NCBI GenBank assembly: GCA_018060885.1
Contig: JAGOVF010000018.1
Location: 1-37,593 of the forward strand
Reading direction: 5' to 3'
DNA from: Oligoflexales bacterium
Lineage (GTDB): Bacteria; Bdellovibrionota_B; Oligoflexia; Oligoflexales; JAGOVF01
DNA: 37,593 nucleotides
The translations under genes were made by a program, and so were the position numbers. The notes under the pieces were generated by a model, which was not told the origin of the DNA, made no database searches, and saw only the letters and a list, made by a program, of their open reading frames with translations. Within the stretch, counting starts at the first letter, position 1; each line of letters starts with the position of its first letter. This document shows, one piece after another, positions 17,282 to 25,219 of this stretch.

Positions 17282-19780
17282 CTAGACTTCCATAACCTCA
17301 GTTTCATTTATTTTCATTTTAATATTTTGAGTTTTGTTCATAGAAGATCCAACATCAATTTTCCATTTTGTTGTAATCAAAATCACCGCAAGCGAACTCA
17401 AGGGCATAAACAAGGCCGCTAGGTATGGCGACATAAAACCCAGCGCTGATAAAGTAATCCCAATTGTATTATATGTACACGCAAAAAAGAAAGCCGTTAT
17501 GATTTTAAATTTTGCTCTTTTGGCAATTTTGAACGCGAGAGGTAGACTGCTTACTCCATCCCTATATAAATAGACATCAGAAAAATTGCGTGGCACAGAT
17601 GCCGCACCACGCACGGCTATACCAAGATCAGCTTCTCCGAAAGCCAAACTGTCATTAAAGCCATTTCCCACCATTGCTGTTGTTGGCGCAAATATTTTCA
17701 AAATGCTATCAACTCTATTCGCTCGAGCTGTGTCACGAATGATACTTGCCTTTTCTTGGGGTTTTTTCTCGGCGGCAATTTGTGCTTTTGTAAAGCCGTT
17801 GCGTTCACCAAATCGCTGTGTCTTTTCATATTGATCGCCACTCACAAGCTGCACTTCATAGCCTTCTTGTTTTAATCGACTAAGCAAGTCAGGCGCAACA
17901 TCGAGATCGTGATCACCAAGAACGAAAGAGTAGACAACTTTTTGGTCAACACTCAAAAAAGTGTCCGCTACTTCAGTATTTTTTACCCCATTAAATATAT
18001 AGTCTGCTGAGCCAATGCGAAAATAATGATTTTTATAATCAAAATCAATTCCGCTACCGAGCTTTTCTTTAAAGTTGCCTATGGGTTCGATGACTCTCTT
18101 TTCATGTTTTTGAAAAAATTCATCACTGGCCCATCGGCTCAGCGCTCTTGCGTGGTGATGATTAGAATACGTTTCCAACTGCGCCAGAGCTTCAGCTATA
18201 ACTGTATCATTTGCATTCTGTTCTAGTTTTTTAGCGAATAGTACACTTACAAAACCGTCGGTCAAAGTACCTGTTTTGTCGAAGAATATTCTTTTAACTT
18301 TGCTTAATTTTTCCATCGCCCGGTGGGAACGGATAGCGATCCCATGCGACAAAGCCGTGGAACATGCGAAGCTCATGGTAAGAGGAACCGCAACACCGAA
18401 AGCACAGGGGCAAGTTATTAACAAAATCGCAACGGTTCTATTAATGGCTTCCGATGGCGACTGCGGCCACACAGTTAATAATGTTGCGACTACAGCAAAC
18501 AAGACAACTATAAAAAAAGCACTCGCCAAAGTATCTGATGCATTCACATAGAGCCCTCTCGAAACTAGCATCTTTTGTATAGTTTGTTCAGTTTTAAACA
18601 TAACGCTCTCGGTTCCAGATTCGAGAGCCTCTAACTCCAAACGAGCATTTAAGTTTCTTGCACCAGCCTCTATAATACCACCTTGGGAGATTAATTTTGG
18701 CTCAGCTTCGCCGGTAGTTTGTTCATAGTCTAACTCACCTTGTCCTGCAATCACTCGACAACGCAAGGGGATGATCTCTCCCGGCAAACTAAGGCAGCCT
18801 TGTTTCGGTAGGAGACTGGAAAGAGGGATCATTTTACCCTCTATGGAACGGACATATTCAAGCGATATATCCCATCTTTGACGCACTTTGCTTTCGACGC
18901 GCTTCAGCATCGATTTTTGCCACAAACGAGCTGCCAACAGCAGGGAAACCACGCTGGCTATCGAGTCAAAATAAATATCTCCAGCTTGAAGGAAGGTATT
19001 ATAGAGGGAATACAAAAAGACTATAAACAAAGCTAAAATTATTGGCTGATCGATGGACAAAGACTTTTGTTTTATGCTGCGCCAAGCTGTTTGGTAGAAA
19101 AATTGGGCGGGATAAAGCATCACAATAGTGCATAGTCCTGCCGCGATATAGCGAAATACGTTCCATAAAACAAAATCATTATAAAGATCTTTGCCCGCGG
19201 AGTATTCTGGTACGGAAACCAACATAATATTCATCATGCAAAAAAAACTGACGCCTAGTTTTATCAGCTCTCCATAACTAGATTTATCTTTTATATCACG
19301 GCGGTCGATTTGCACCTCAAAGCCGAGGTTTTGAATCAATTTTATCCGACTGCTGAGCTTTTCTTTAGTAGCATTCCAATAGATACTAGCTTGGCCAGAA
19401 CTTAAGTTTATTTCAATTTCACCAAAGTTATTTTTTTCAAAAGCTTTCTGGATAAGCCAGACACAGGCGTAACAAGACAGAGGGCTGATCAATATCTCTG
19501 CACGCATAGCAGAATCCGCCGTTGTATGACAAAAAAGCTTCTGAAATTCTTCTTGATCATAAATACCAAGAAGGTCTTCTGCAAAGGTTGCAGCTGGTGT
19601 GATGTTTTGACTGGAAAGCAACTCATAAAAATCTGTCAAACCAAGTTGCTCAATATATTTTTTTGCAGCGGCGCAACCTTTGCAGCAATAGCCACTCGAC
19701 TTTTGCCAAGATGAAAGAGTAGTATTGCAGTGTAGACAACGATCTACTTTGGAAGCTTTTGAACTATTAATCGACTGCAT
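17282..19780 (-). CDS. ccoI: CcoI/FixI-type copper-transporting P1B ATPase
   Basis: CcoI exports copper for assembly of cbb3 oxidase. The N-terminus has a Cys-rich metal-binding region (C15/C18, C32/C33/C36) followed by an HMA-like domain with C103-Y-A-C106. Further on are the TM copper site C457-P-C459, the phosphorylated aspartate D501 in DKTGTLTDG and an actuator TGEAE motif. At 832 residues its length is normal. Two departures are visible: the hinge motif reads GNGFND (N706 to D710) where most P-type ATPases have GDGxND, and the usual SEHPLA-type HP motif reads SNHHHARAL. Both could be features of this CcoI branch. It heads the oxidase operon, and its start lies only 46 nt from the divergent TauE-like gene. 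Confidence 0.94.
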   Translation of the reverse strand: MQSINSSKASKVDRCLHCNTTLSSWQKSSGYCCKGCAAAKKYIEQLGLTDFYELLSSQNITPAATFAEDLLGIYDQEEFQKLFCHTTADSAMRAEILISPLSCYACVWLIQKAFEKNNFGEIEINLSSGQASIYWNATKEKLSSRIKLIQNLGFEVQIDRRDIKDKSSYGELIKLGVSFFCMMNIMLVSVPEYSAGKDLYNDFVLWNVFRYIAAGLCTIVMLYPAQFFYQTAWRSIKQKSLSIDQPIILALFIVFLYSLYNTFLQAGDIYFDSIASVVSLLLAARLWQKSMLKRVESKVRQRWDISLEYVRSIEGKMIPLSSLLPKQGCLSLPGEIIPLRCRVIAGQGELDYEQTTGEAEPKLISQGGIIEAGARNLNARLELEALESGTESVMFKTEQTIQKMLVSRGLYVNASDTLASAFFIVVLFAVVATLLTVWPQSPSEAINRTVAILLITCPCAFGVAVPLTMSFACSTALSHGIAIRSHRAMEKLSKVKRIFFDKTGTLTDGFVSVLFAKKLEQNANDTVIAEALAQLETYSNHHHARALSRWASDEFFQKHEKRVIEPIGNFKEKLGSGIDFDYKNHYFRIGSADYIFNGVKNTEVADTFLSVDQKVVYSFVLGDHDLDVAPDLLSRLKQEGYEVQLVSGDQYEKTQRFGERNGFTKAQIAAEKKPQEKASIIRDTARANRVDSILKIFAPTTAMVGNGFNDSLAFGEADLGIAVRGAASVPRNFSDVYLYRDGVSSLPLAFKIAKRAKFKIITAFFFACTYNTIGITLSALGFMSPYLAALFMPLSSLAVILITTKWKIDVGSSMNKTQNIKMKINETEVMEV

Positions 19781-19826
19781 TTTTTATGCTCTGCTTATAT
19801 TTTATAAGTTTTAAAGGCTTTAGATT

Positions 19827-20570
19827 TTGGAACATCAACATCATATTCATTCCCTTATGTCCGCCAATCCTTTTGCACTTTTAGGATTTATATCGCTATT
19901 AGGTTTTAGTTTTTTTAGCTCACTCCATTGTACCTTAATGTGCGGCCCAATTGTTTGTGCCAAACTTGGTGTAAATAGTCACTTTAAAAGCCTCCAGATC
20001 TGGATTTATAATGCCGCTCGGGTCGGAAGTTACAGCATTTTTGGTTACATTCTCGGAGCTGTTGGGGATGGAATTAGTCTTATGTCGGCAGATTTGAGTC
20101 AGGCTTTGGCTTGGCTCGTCTTTGTTTTTTTGTGTTGGGGAGCCTTAATTAAAATCGCAAACTTATTTCACACCGGCTTTTTAAATAGGGTTTTGAATTC
20201 TGCAGAAGGGCTACTTTGGCCGCCTCAATTGCAAGTAAAGATTCTGAAATTTCTGAGTCCTAAATCGCTTCATAAATTAAAATCTGAAAACACCCAAAGT
20301 TTTATCCTAGGTCTGATCACAGTTTTTCTCCCTTGTATGACGCTGACTCCTGCGCTTGGTATGGCTCTAATGAGTGGCTCTGCCACCTTCGGCGGTCTTT
20401 TTATGTTTGCTTTTGCATTGGGAACTCTGCCTGCAATGATTTTGACACCGACGCTCGCTGGGGCAGTTCTACGCAAAGCTCCTCTAAAATTGGCTACAGC
20501 CTTAAGCCTACTTTTTTATATTTTAGCTCTCATATTTACTTTCTTAAGAGCTTTCGAAATTCAGCATTGA
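19827..20570 (+). CDS. TauE/SafE-DsbD-like membrane protein associated with cbb3 oxidase
   Basis: This 247-residue inner-membrane protein has six or so TM helices. Near the N-terminus it carries FSSLHCTLMCGPIVCA, a His-Cys...Met-Cys-Gly motif typical of the PF13386-type (sulfite exporter TauE/SafE, DsbD transmembrane) proteins that often neighbour ccoI and other copper genes. A role in copper handling or oxidase maturation is an inference from position and from that motif. The start is TTG at 19827, 9 nt after AAAGG. It is divergent from ccoI across 46 bp, so the two probably share a regulatory region. A hairpin follows its stop. Confidence 0.85.
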   Translation: MEHQHHIHSLMSANPFALLGFISLLGFSFFSSLHCTLMCGPIVCAKLGVNSHFKSLQIWIYNAARVGSYSIFGYILGAVGDGISLMSADLSQALAWLVFVFLCWGALIKIANLFHTGFLNRVLNSAEGLLWPPQLQVKILKFLSPKSLHKLKSENTQSFILGLITVFLPCMTLTPALGMALMSGSATFGGLFMFAFALGTLPAMILTPTLAGAVLRKAPLKLATALSLLFYILALIFTFLRAFEIQH

Positions 20571-20586
20571 CTGCCAAAATTGGCAG
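20571..20586 (+). terminator. Hairpin after the TauE-like gene, possible weak terminator
   Basis: A perfect inverted repeat, CTGCCA-AAAT-TGGCAG, begins at the base after the stop codon. It can form a 6-bp stem with a 4-nt loop. Only a poor T-run follows (GATTTCGTT), so termination here would be weak or Rho-assisted. Confidence 0.4.
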
Positions 20587-20743
20587 GATTTCGTTCTCCA
20601 CTAAAATCGATAACAAACTAAAATTATTTATTTTTTTTAATTTCTACAAAGGTCAAGTTCTTGGCATAGCCTTTGCTAATTCCCTATCAGCTGCATCAAT
20701 TCACGCAGCACTTTTTTTTCGCAATTTGCAAACAGGAGTATTT

Positions 20744-21655
20744 ATGAAAAGGTTTGTTACTGGTAAGAAAATATCTGCTTTTATGATTCTTGGTTTTATT
20801 ATCGGAAATACAGCTCTTGCTGAAAGCTTATTTATCGAGCGCCCACCAAAAATTACCGATTGGGAAGATGTTCTAGATTCGTATTACCAGCTTATCAATG
20901 ATTCAATTCCAACAGATCAAGGCTACACGATTGCTGCAAATAAAGATCAGGCAGATTTTGTATTGGTTCCAAAGGCTCTTCCCGTAGGTGAAAGTTTAGT
21001 TCTGACTTTAAGTAAATTCCAAAAAGGCAACAAGGTTGCGAGCGAAAAAGTAAAATTAGGCAAAGTAGAAGAGCTAGATTTTATGACCGAGAGACTTGTT
21101 TCCGCCGTATTAAAGGGGGTTAGTGTCGACAAAGAGCTTACTGTCGGTAATATTTCTACGAGCGAAAAGGATAAGCTGAAAGATCGCCGCCTATCACGCG
21201 GTCGCTGGTTAGTGGGCTTTGGTCCAGCTGTCGGTTTTAATTTGAAAAACGAAGATGCGATGTTTCATTATACTGTGGGATATTCCTGGGAACTCGAACA
21301 AAGCATCATAAAGCTGCATGTGACTGGCACGGATGGTGTTAATGATGATGAAGGCTATTTAGGAGGAGTTGGCATTTCTTATGGCCACTTGTTCAGTAAG
21401 GCCGATACCGCACAAATCCTCAGTACTGATCTTATTTGGGGAGGCGCTGCAGTCACAAAAGGAGACGCTGCAATTAATGGCTTTGAAGAAACCGCGAAAA
21501 AAAGTGGATTCACTCTCGGTGTCGGATATGGCGTCATGATGTTTCGCACTTCAGATATTGCACTTGAAACTTCTCTGGTTGCGCAGCAGTTTCTTGGCGC
21601 CATCGAAGGCAAGTCTCCCACCACAGTGGGAGCGCGTGTAACTGTACTTTGGTAA
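20744..21655 (+). CDS. Secreted protein with a C-terminal outer-membrane-like beta region
   Basis: This 303-residue protein of unknown function has a clear signal peptide (ISAFMILGFIIGNTALA, cleavage near residue 26). The N-terminal half contains ADFVLVPKAL followed by SLVLTLSKFQKG and EELDFMTERLVSAVLKG, a pattern seen in periplasmic domains that report a parameter of envelope state. The C-terminal half is glycine-rich with alternating hydrophobic and polar residues and ends in VTVLW, a typical C-terminal signature of beta-barrel proteins. The frame is open far upstream, but the ATG at 20744 has AGGAG at the right distance and starts the signal peptide. It converges with the downstream beta-propeller gene (15-bp gap). 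Confidence 0.75.
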   Translation: MKRFVTGKKISAFMILGFIIGNTALAESLFIERPPKITDWEDVLDSYYQLINDSIPTDQGYTIAANKDQADFVLVPKALPVGESLVLTLSKFQKGNKVASEKVKLGKVEELDFMTERLVSAVLKGVSVDKELTVGNISTSEKDKLKDRRLSRGRWLVGFGPAVGFNLKNEDAMFHYTVGYSWELEQSIIKLHVTGTDGVNDDEGYLGGVGISYGHLFSKADTAQILSTDLIWGGAAVTKGDAAINGFEETAKKSGFTLGVGYGVMMFRTSDIALETSLVAQQFLGAIEGKSPTTVGARVTVLW

Positions 21656-21670
21656 TACTTTATGAATCTG

Positions 21671-22891
21671 CTATTCGAGTTCGAAGATAGCTAAAGGGCC
21701 ATCTCCAACTCGAGTAGCACTCAGTGCTTTTAAAGAATCTTTTTCAAGCACTAGCAAACAATCAGAATTAAATTCACTTACAAAAAGATATTCGTTCATG
21801 AGCAAAAGATCCGAGATATAACTAAAATCAGCCGCTTTAAAATCATTACAACGGTTCTCCTGTAAATTGACCCGTCGAAGAATGTTTAAATCTCTCAAGC
21901 TCAACTCCATCACTTCCGCTTTCGATGAGTCGCCTACATAGGCTCGATTTGCAGCAACATCAATGACCATTCTCGTCGGCGCACCTTTAGTGTCAGCGCT
22001 GCCAATTAATTTTTCTGTCTTTGGATCAAATACATCGATATTTCCGTTATCCGCCCAACTACCGGAATTCAGCACATACATTTTTTCCTCAAGAGGACTT
22101 GAAGTCTCAACCACAATTTTTGCGCTATTGTAGCCTGTTGCGGATAAAATAGATTTTACCTGAAGACCTTTTTGGTCAATCACAACAAGCTGGCCGAGGC
22201 CAGCGGGCGTCCAATTGGCGGTTAAATTAGCAACAGCGACGAATATTTTGCCATTGCTGGCTGCTAGTCCCGCAGGTTTTGGTAAAGCTGCCTCTCCACT
22301 ATCATTGTGGTAATTTAAACCCCGCAAATTGATCGTAGCCAGAATTCTTTGCTCTCCAGTTTCTAATTGCAATTTTGGGCGAAAAACCAACACTTGATCA
22401 GTATTAAATAAAGTCACAAAAGCTAAGTTTGCATTTATAATCACAAGCTCCATTGGATTGCTGCCGTTACCAACATCCATTACTTTTTGCAAAACCATGT
22501 TTTTAGAAAACACAAAAATTTGATGGCTTAAAGAGCACACCACATAAATCAATTCTTCAAATCTGGTAATCTGATTCGGCGACTGACAACTCACACTAGA
22601 GGAACCAAGCTTATCATGACCTTTTAGTTCCAGCGCTGCATCCCGCCAACTTAAGCTGCTAAAATCTTCTGATAGACTATTGATGGTGACGATTCGAGAA
22701 GGCTTTGGAAGCTCTTCATCTTCTGCTAAAATTTTAAGCGGATCCTTGGGTTCTGGACTAGGTTTAGAATCTTTATCTTTTCCACAAGCTAGAAAAAAAT
22801 TGGCCGCCAAAATTGCCGTTAGGCAAGCTTTAAGACCATAGCTCCCAATGACTCTGTTTATTTTAATTCCTGTAAACTTAAATACCTGCAT
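21671..22891 (-). CDS. Beta-propeller lipoprotein, BtuG-like candidate
   Basis: The 406-residue protein has a signal peptide with lipobox FLAC and lipidated C36. The mature part is built of repeated beta-blade sequences of the YncE/NHL kind (for example KIFVAVANL, KMYVLNSGSW and RAYVGDSSK). It starts 9 nt after btuB and has its own AGGAG site, so it lies in the same riboswitch-controlled unit. In Bacteroides, BtuG is a surface lipoprotein propeller that binds B12 very tightly and hands it to BtuB. Shared fold, lipidation, gene order and riboswitch control make a BtuG-like role attractive here. Sequence homology to BtuG cannot be judged from this window, so the functional call is an inference. 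Confidence 0.8.
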   Translation of the reverse strand: MQVFKFTGIKINRVIGSYGLKACLTAILAANFFLACGKDKDSKPSPEPKDPLKILAEDEELPKPSRIVTINSLSEDFSSLSWRDAALELKGHDKLGSSSVSCQSPNQITRFEELIYVVCSLSHQIFVFSKNMVLQKVMDVGNGSNPMELVIINANLAFVTLFNTDQVLVFRPKLQLETGEQRILATINLRGLNYHNDSGEAALPKPAGLAASNGKIFVAVANLTANWTPAGLGQLVVIDQKGLQVKSILSATGYNSAKIVVETSSPLEEKMYVLNSGSWADNGNIDVFDPKTEKLIGSADTKGAPTRMVIDVAANRAYVGDSSKAEVMELSLRDLNILRRVNLQENRCNDFKAADFSYISDLLLMNEYLFVSEFNSDCLLVLEKDSLKALSATRVGDGPLAIFELE

Positions 22892-22900
22892 TTGAAACTC

Positions 22901-24802
22901 CTATATAAATGTTTTATCTAAAGACACATAATAACTGCGATTAGGTAAGGCATATCCACGCAAATCCTCGTTTTGTTCATTAAGAGCATTTTTTACATCT
23001 AAATTTAGACCTAAATTTTCTCGTATTTTAAATCGTCCGCCGACATCAAGCTGTTTACTATCGGCAAGCGCCTCGGTATTGGCTCGATTAACATAGCGGT
23101 CGCGCGCGAACATCTGCGAAATATAAAAAGCGGTGCTTGGATTTACCTGATAATCAAGGGCAACTGTACCGAAAAACTGTGCCTGTCCCGGAATTTTTTT
23201 GCCGAAGTACTCACTGTGTGGATCTGAGTCTTCGTTGTTCTGCAATGTTAAATTAAGCGCTGAAGAAAACTTATCTGCCCACTTAGTATGAAAGGAAGTC
23301 TCTACACCTTCTGCTCTGGCTCTAGAAAAATTGAACGGCTTATATTGGAATCCAGATACAGAGACATATTCGATTAAATTTTTTGAATCATAACGAAAGT
23401 AATTTACGCCTAATTTTACTTTGTTGTCGATTAACTCGAATCCAAAATCAAATCCACGATTTTTTTCAGGATTTAAATTCGAATTGCCAACAACGGAACC
23501 TTGCTGTGTGTAAAGTTCAACAAAACTTGGATAGCGAAAGCCTTCGACGTAATTTGATTTTAAAAATAAATTTGAAAGCAATTCATAATTTATTGAAAGA
23601 CCTTGAGAGCTTTGACTCGTTTCATGGCTCGCAGTTACGAGCGACATATTCGTTGTTAAGGTGCAATTATTAATAAAATTCCAATTAAATCCGAGACTGA
23701 AGCTTGCTGTGTCTCTGGAATGCCCTTCTTCTGCAAAAGAAAATGTCTCCTGCGCAAATAAAATTCGCCAATGTGGAACAATATTATTTTTTTCAAAAAA
23801 ATTTAAATAAAGCTGGCTATTAATTTCGACGCCACCACTTTTAGATTCTTGTTCTTGATGAAGCTTGAAGCCATTAATTTCGCCTGCCGGGTCATCAAGT
23901 ACTTGAAGGATATCTGCTGCATAGATTCCAACTTTAAGCTCGTTTTTTAAAAGCCGCAAATCACCGCTTAAAAAATCTGCACGCAAAGCTCTGTTTTGTT
24001 GGCGGACAGAGTAAAGCCGGTGACCTACCCTGCCAGGCACGCCGCGATCTGTTGTAGAGTAGACAATATTTGCCGTGCCAAATGGATGGCTTGCAGCTGC
24101 GTTAAGCGCGTAATTTTCTGAATCATTGTTCTGCAAAGTAAATTTATTTTGATATTGTGCAGAATCAAATAATTCCTTCTCAGCTTTATTTCGTACTACA
24201 TACTTTCCACTTTCACTTTCATAGAGACTGCTAAGACTCAGCTTAAAAGTTTTAGCTTTTCGAGAAAAGCGTCCTGCAATATTTTTTTTTCCGAAAGAAC
24301 CCACACCCATTTTCAAATTATTTATTGGTAGGCCGACCTTGTCTTCAAGTAGAGGATTGGTAATAATATTAATGACACCACCCATGGCAGAATTGCCATA
24401 AACGCTAGACATCGCCCCACGACTTACATAAATTCTAGATATCGACTCTTTTGGAATCAGCAAAAGATCTTGCAAAGAGCTACCGGCACTTTCGAATGGA
24501 AGCCCATTAACAAGGATTTTTATTTGTTGGCCTGTGAATCCTCGTACATTTATTTTATCTTGCTGTAAGCTGTTGCTCCTTTGAATGTAGAGCCCCAGTG
24601 TCGCTTCTAAGACGTCCAAAACATCGCGAAATCGTGTGTTTTGAATCTCTTCTTCTTCAATAACATCAGTATGACTACCTAAGGGCACTTCTTGAGGCAG
24701 CTGAACTGCAGAAACGATAATTGTTTCAGCTTGAAGCGTCGGTCTACAAAGAATTAAAATGGATATTAAATAAAATACGCCCACATGCGGATGACTAAAC
24801 AC
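22901..24802 (-). CDS. btuB: TonB-dependent outer-membrane receptor, probable vitamin B12 transporter BtuB
   Basis: The 633-residue protein has a signal peptide (cleavage after residue 25) and a TonB-box-like ETIIVSA at 26-32. A plug domain follows with NVRGFTGQQIKILVNGLP and the YVSRGAMSSVYGNSAMGGVINI block, and then a beta-barrel with aromatic-ended strands. The specificity call rests mainly on the cobalamin riboswitch directly upstream. The start is GTG at 24802, 6 nt after AAGGGGA, about 25 nt past the aptamer, so the riboswitch may act on translation. It is followed 9 nt later by the propeller lipoprotein. The receptor imports cobalamin across the outer membrane using energy from TonB. 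Confidence 0.9.
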   Translation of the reverse strand: MFSHPHVGVFYLISILILCRPTLQAETIIVSAVQLPQEVPLGSHTDVIEEEEIQNTRFRDVLDVLEATLGLYIQRSNSLQQDKINVRGFTGQQIKILVNGLPFESAGSSLQDLLLIPKESISRIYVSRGAMSSVYGNSAMGGVINIITNPLLEDKVGLPINNLKMGVGSFGKKNIAGRFSRKAKTFKLSLSSLYESESGKYVVRNKAEKELFDSAQYQNKFTLQNNDSENYALNAAASHPFGTANIVYSTTDRGVPGRVGHRLYSVRQQNRALRADFLSGDLRLLKNELKVGIYAADILQVLDDPAGEINGFKLHQEQESKSGGVEINSQLYLNFFEKNNIVPHWRILFAQETFSFAEEGHSRDTASFSLGFNWNFINNCTLTTNMSLVTASHETSQSSQGLSINYELLSNLFLKSNYVEGFRYPSFVELYTQQGSVVGNSNLNPEKNRGFDFGFELIDNKVKLGVNYFRYDSKNLIEYVSVSGFQYKPFNFSRARAEGVETSFHTKWADKFSSALNLTLQNNEDSDPHSEYFGKKIPGQAQFFGTVALDYQVNPSTAFYISQMFARDRYVNRANTEALADSKQLDVGGRFKIRENLGLNLDVKNALNEQNEDLRGYALPNRSYYVSLDKTFI

Positions 24803-24827
24803 CAGATTCCCCTTGCTCGAGAGTTAC

Positions 24828-24934
24828 AGCTAGATTGGCAGTCGGACTTGTAGAAGATGAGATCTGAACTCAAATTTTACTTACCGTTGCGGCACAGTGT
24901 CGGACTTTCACCGATCTTCCCCAGAACTAGCTAG
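24828..24934 (-). promoter_or_regulatory. Cobalamin riboswitch aptamer
   Basis: Reading the minus strand, the hallmark blocks appear in order: GGGGAAG, GGTGAAAGTCC, GTGCCGCAACGGTAAG, and the B12-box-like ACTGCCAATC. The ends can pair (AGCTAG at 24927-24932 with CTAGCT at 24828-24833) to make P1. At about 107 nt it is shorter than the longest cobalamin riboswitches. It ends about 25 nt before the GTG of btuB and close to its AAGGGGA site. Binding of cobalamin would therefore be expected to lower btuB and propeller expression, most simply by blocking translation. No terminator hairpin with a T-run is visible in the expression platform. Confidence 0.92.
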
Positions 24935-24950
24935 ATGAGTCGTTACTTTT

Positions 24951-25000
24951 TATTATTTCGCAATTTTTCGCAATTTTTCGCGATTTTTCGCAAAATTTCT
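24951..25000. repeat. Tandem 10-bp repeat (CAATTTTTCG type)
   Basis: Two exact copies of CAATTTTTCG (24961-24980) are followed by a one-base variant (CGATTTTTCG) and a decayed copy (CAAAATTTCT), and preceded by a partial TTATTTCG. The array lies between the 3' end of tRNA-Val and the cobalamin riboswitch, both on the minus strand. It has no hairpin of terminator type. Confidence 0.7.
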
Positions 25001-25014
25001 CAAATAATTGCAAA

Positions 25015-25091
25015 TGGTGGGGATACTCTGATTCGAACAGAGGACCTTCCGCTTGTAAGGCGGACGCTCTAACCAGCTGAGCTATACCCCC
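25015..25091 (-). tRNA. tRNA-Val (anticodon TAC)
   Basis: The minus strand from 25091 to 25015 folds as a standard cloverleaf of 77 nt. The acceptor arm pairs GGGGGTA with TATCCCC (one G-T pair). The anticodon arm has stem CCGC/GCGG and loop CTTACAA with anticodon TAC. The T arm is CTCTG-TTCGAATCAGAG with the invariant TTCGAAT. The 3' CCA is encoded in the DNA. The D arm contains GCTCAGCTGGTTAGAGC. TAC reads the valine codons GTA and GTG. Confidence 0.96.
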
Positions 25092-25166
25092 AATAACACC
25101 GATTTTTTTATAAACAGCAATACGCAAGGGCCATCTTGCTCTTTACCAAGAAAAAACTAGGGGGCG

Positions 25167-25195
25167 AATATTGCAAATTAAATAGAGATTGTCAA
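25167..25195 (-). promoter_or_regulatory. Promoter of the tRNA-Val transcript
   Basis: On the minus strand a perfect TTGACA (25195-25190) is followed by a 17-nt spacer and AATATT (25172-25167), with TG one base upstream as in extended -10 promoters. The next bases are CGCCCCC, a GC-rich discriminator typical of stringently controlled stable-RNA promoters. The transcription start would be near 25160, about 70 nt before the tRNA. Confidence 0.75.
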
Positions 25196-25219
25196 CGCAG
25201 TGATTAAAATGTTGTTTAT

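Noticed and set aside
20333-20743. Upstream part of a 440-residue open frame running into the secreted beta protein
   Set aside because: The first 137 codons overlap the TauE-like gene and are not protein-like; the ATG at 20744 has an AGGAG site and begins a signal peptide.
24951-25000. CRISPR-like short repeats
   Set aside because: The units are 10 bp, directly tandem without spacers, and no cas gene is present.
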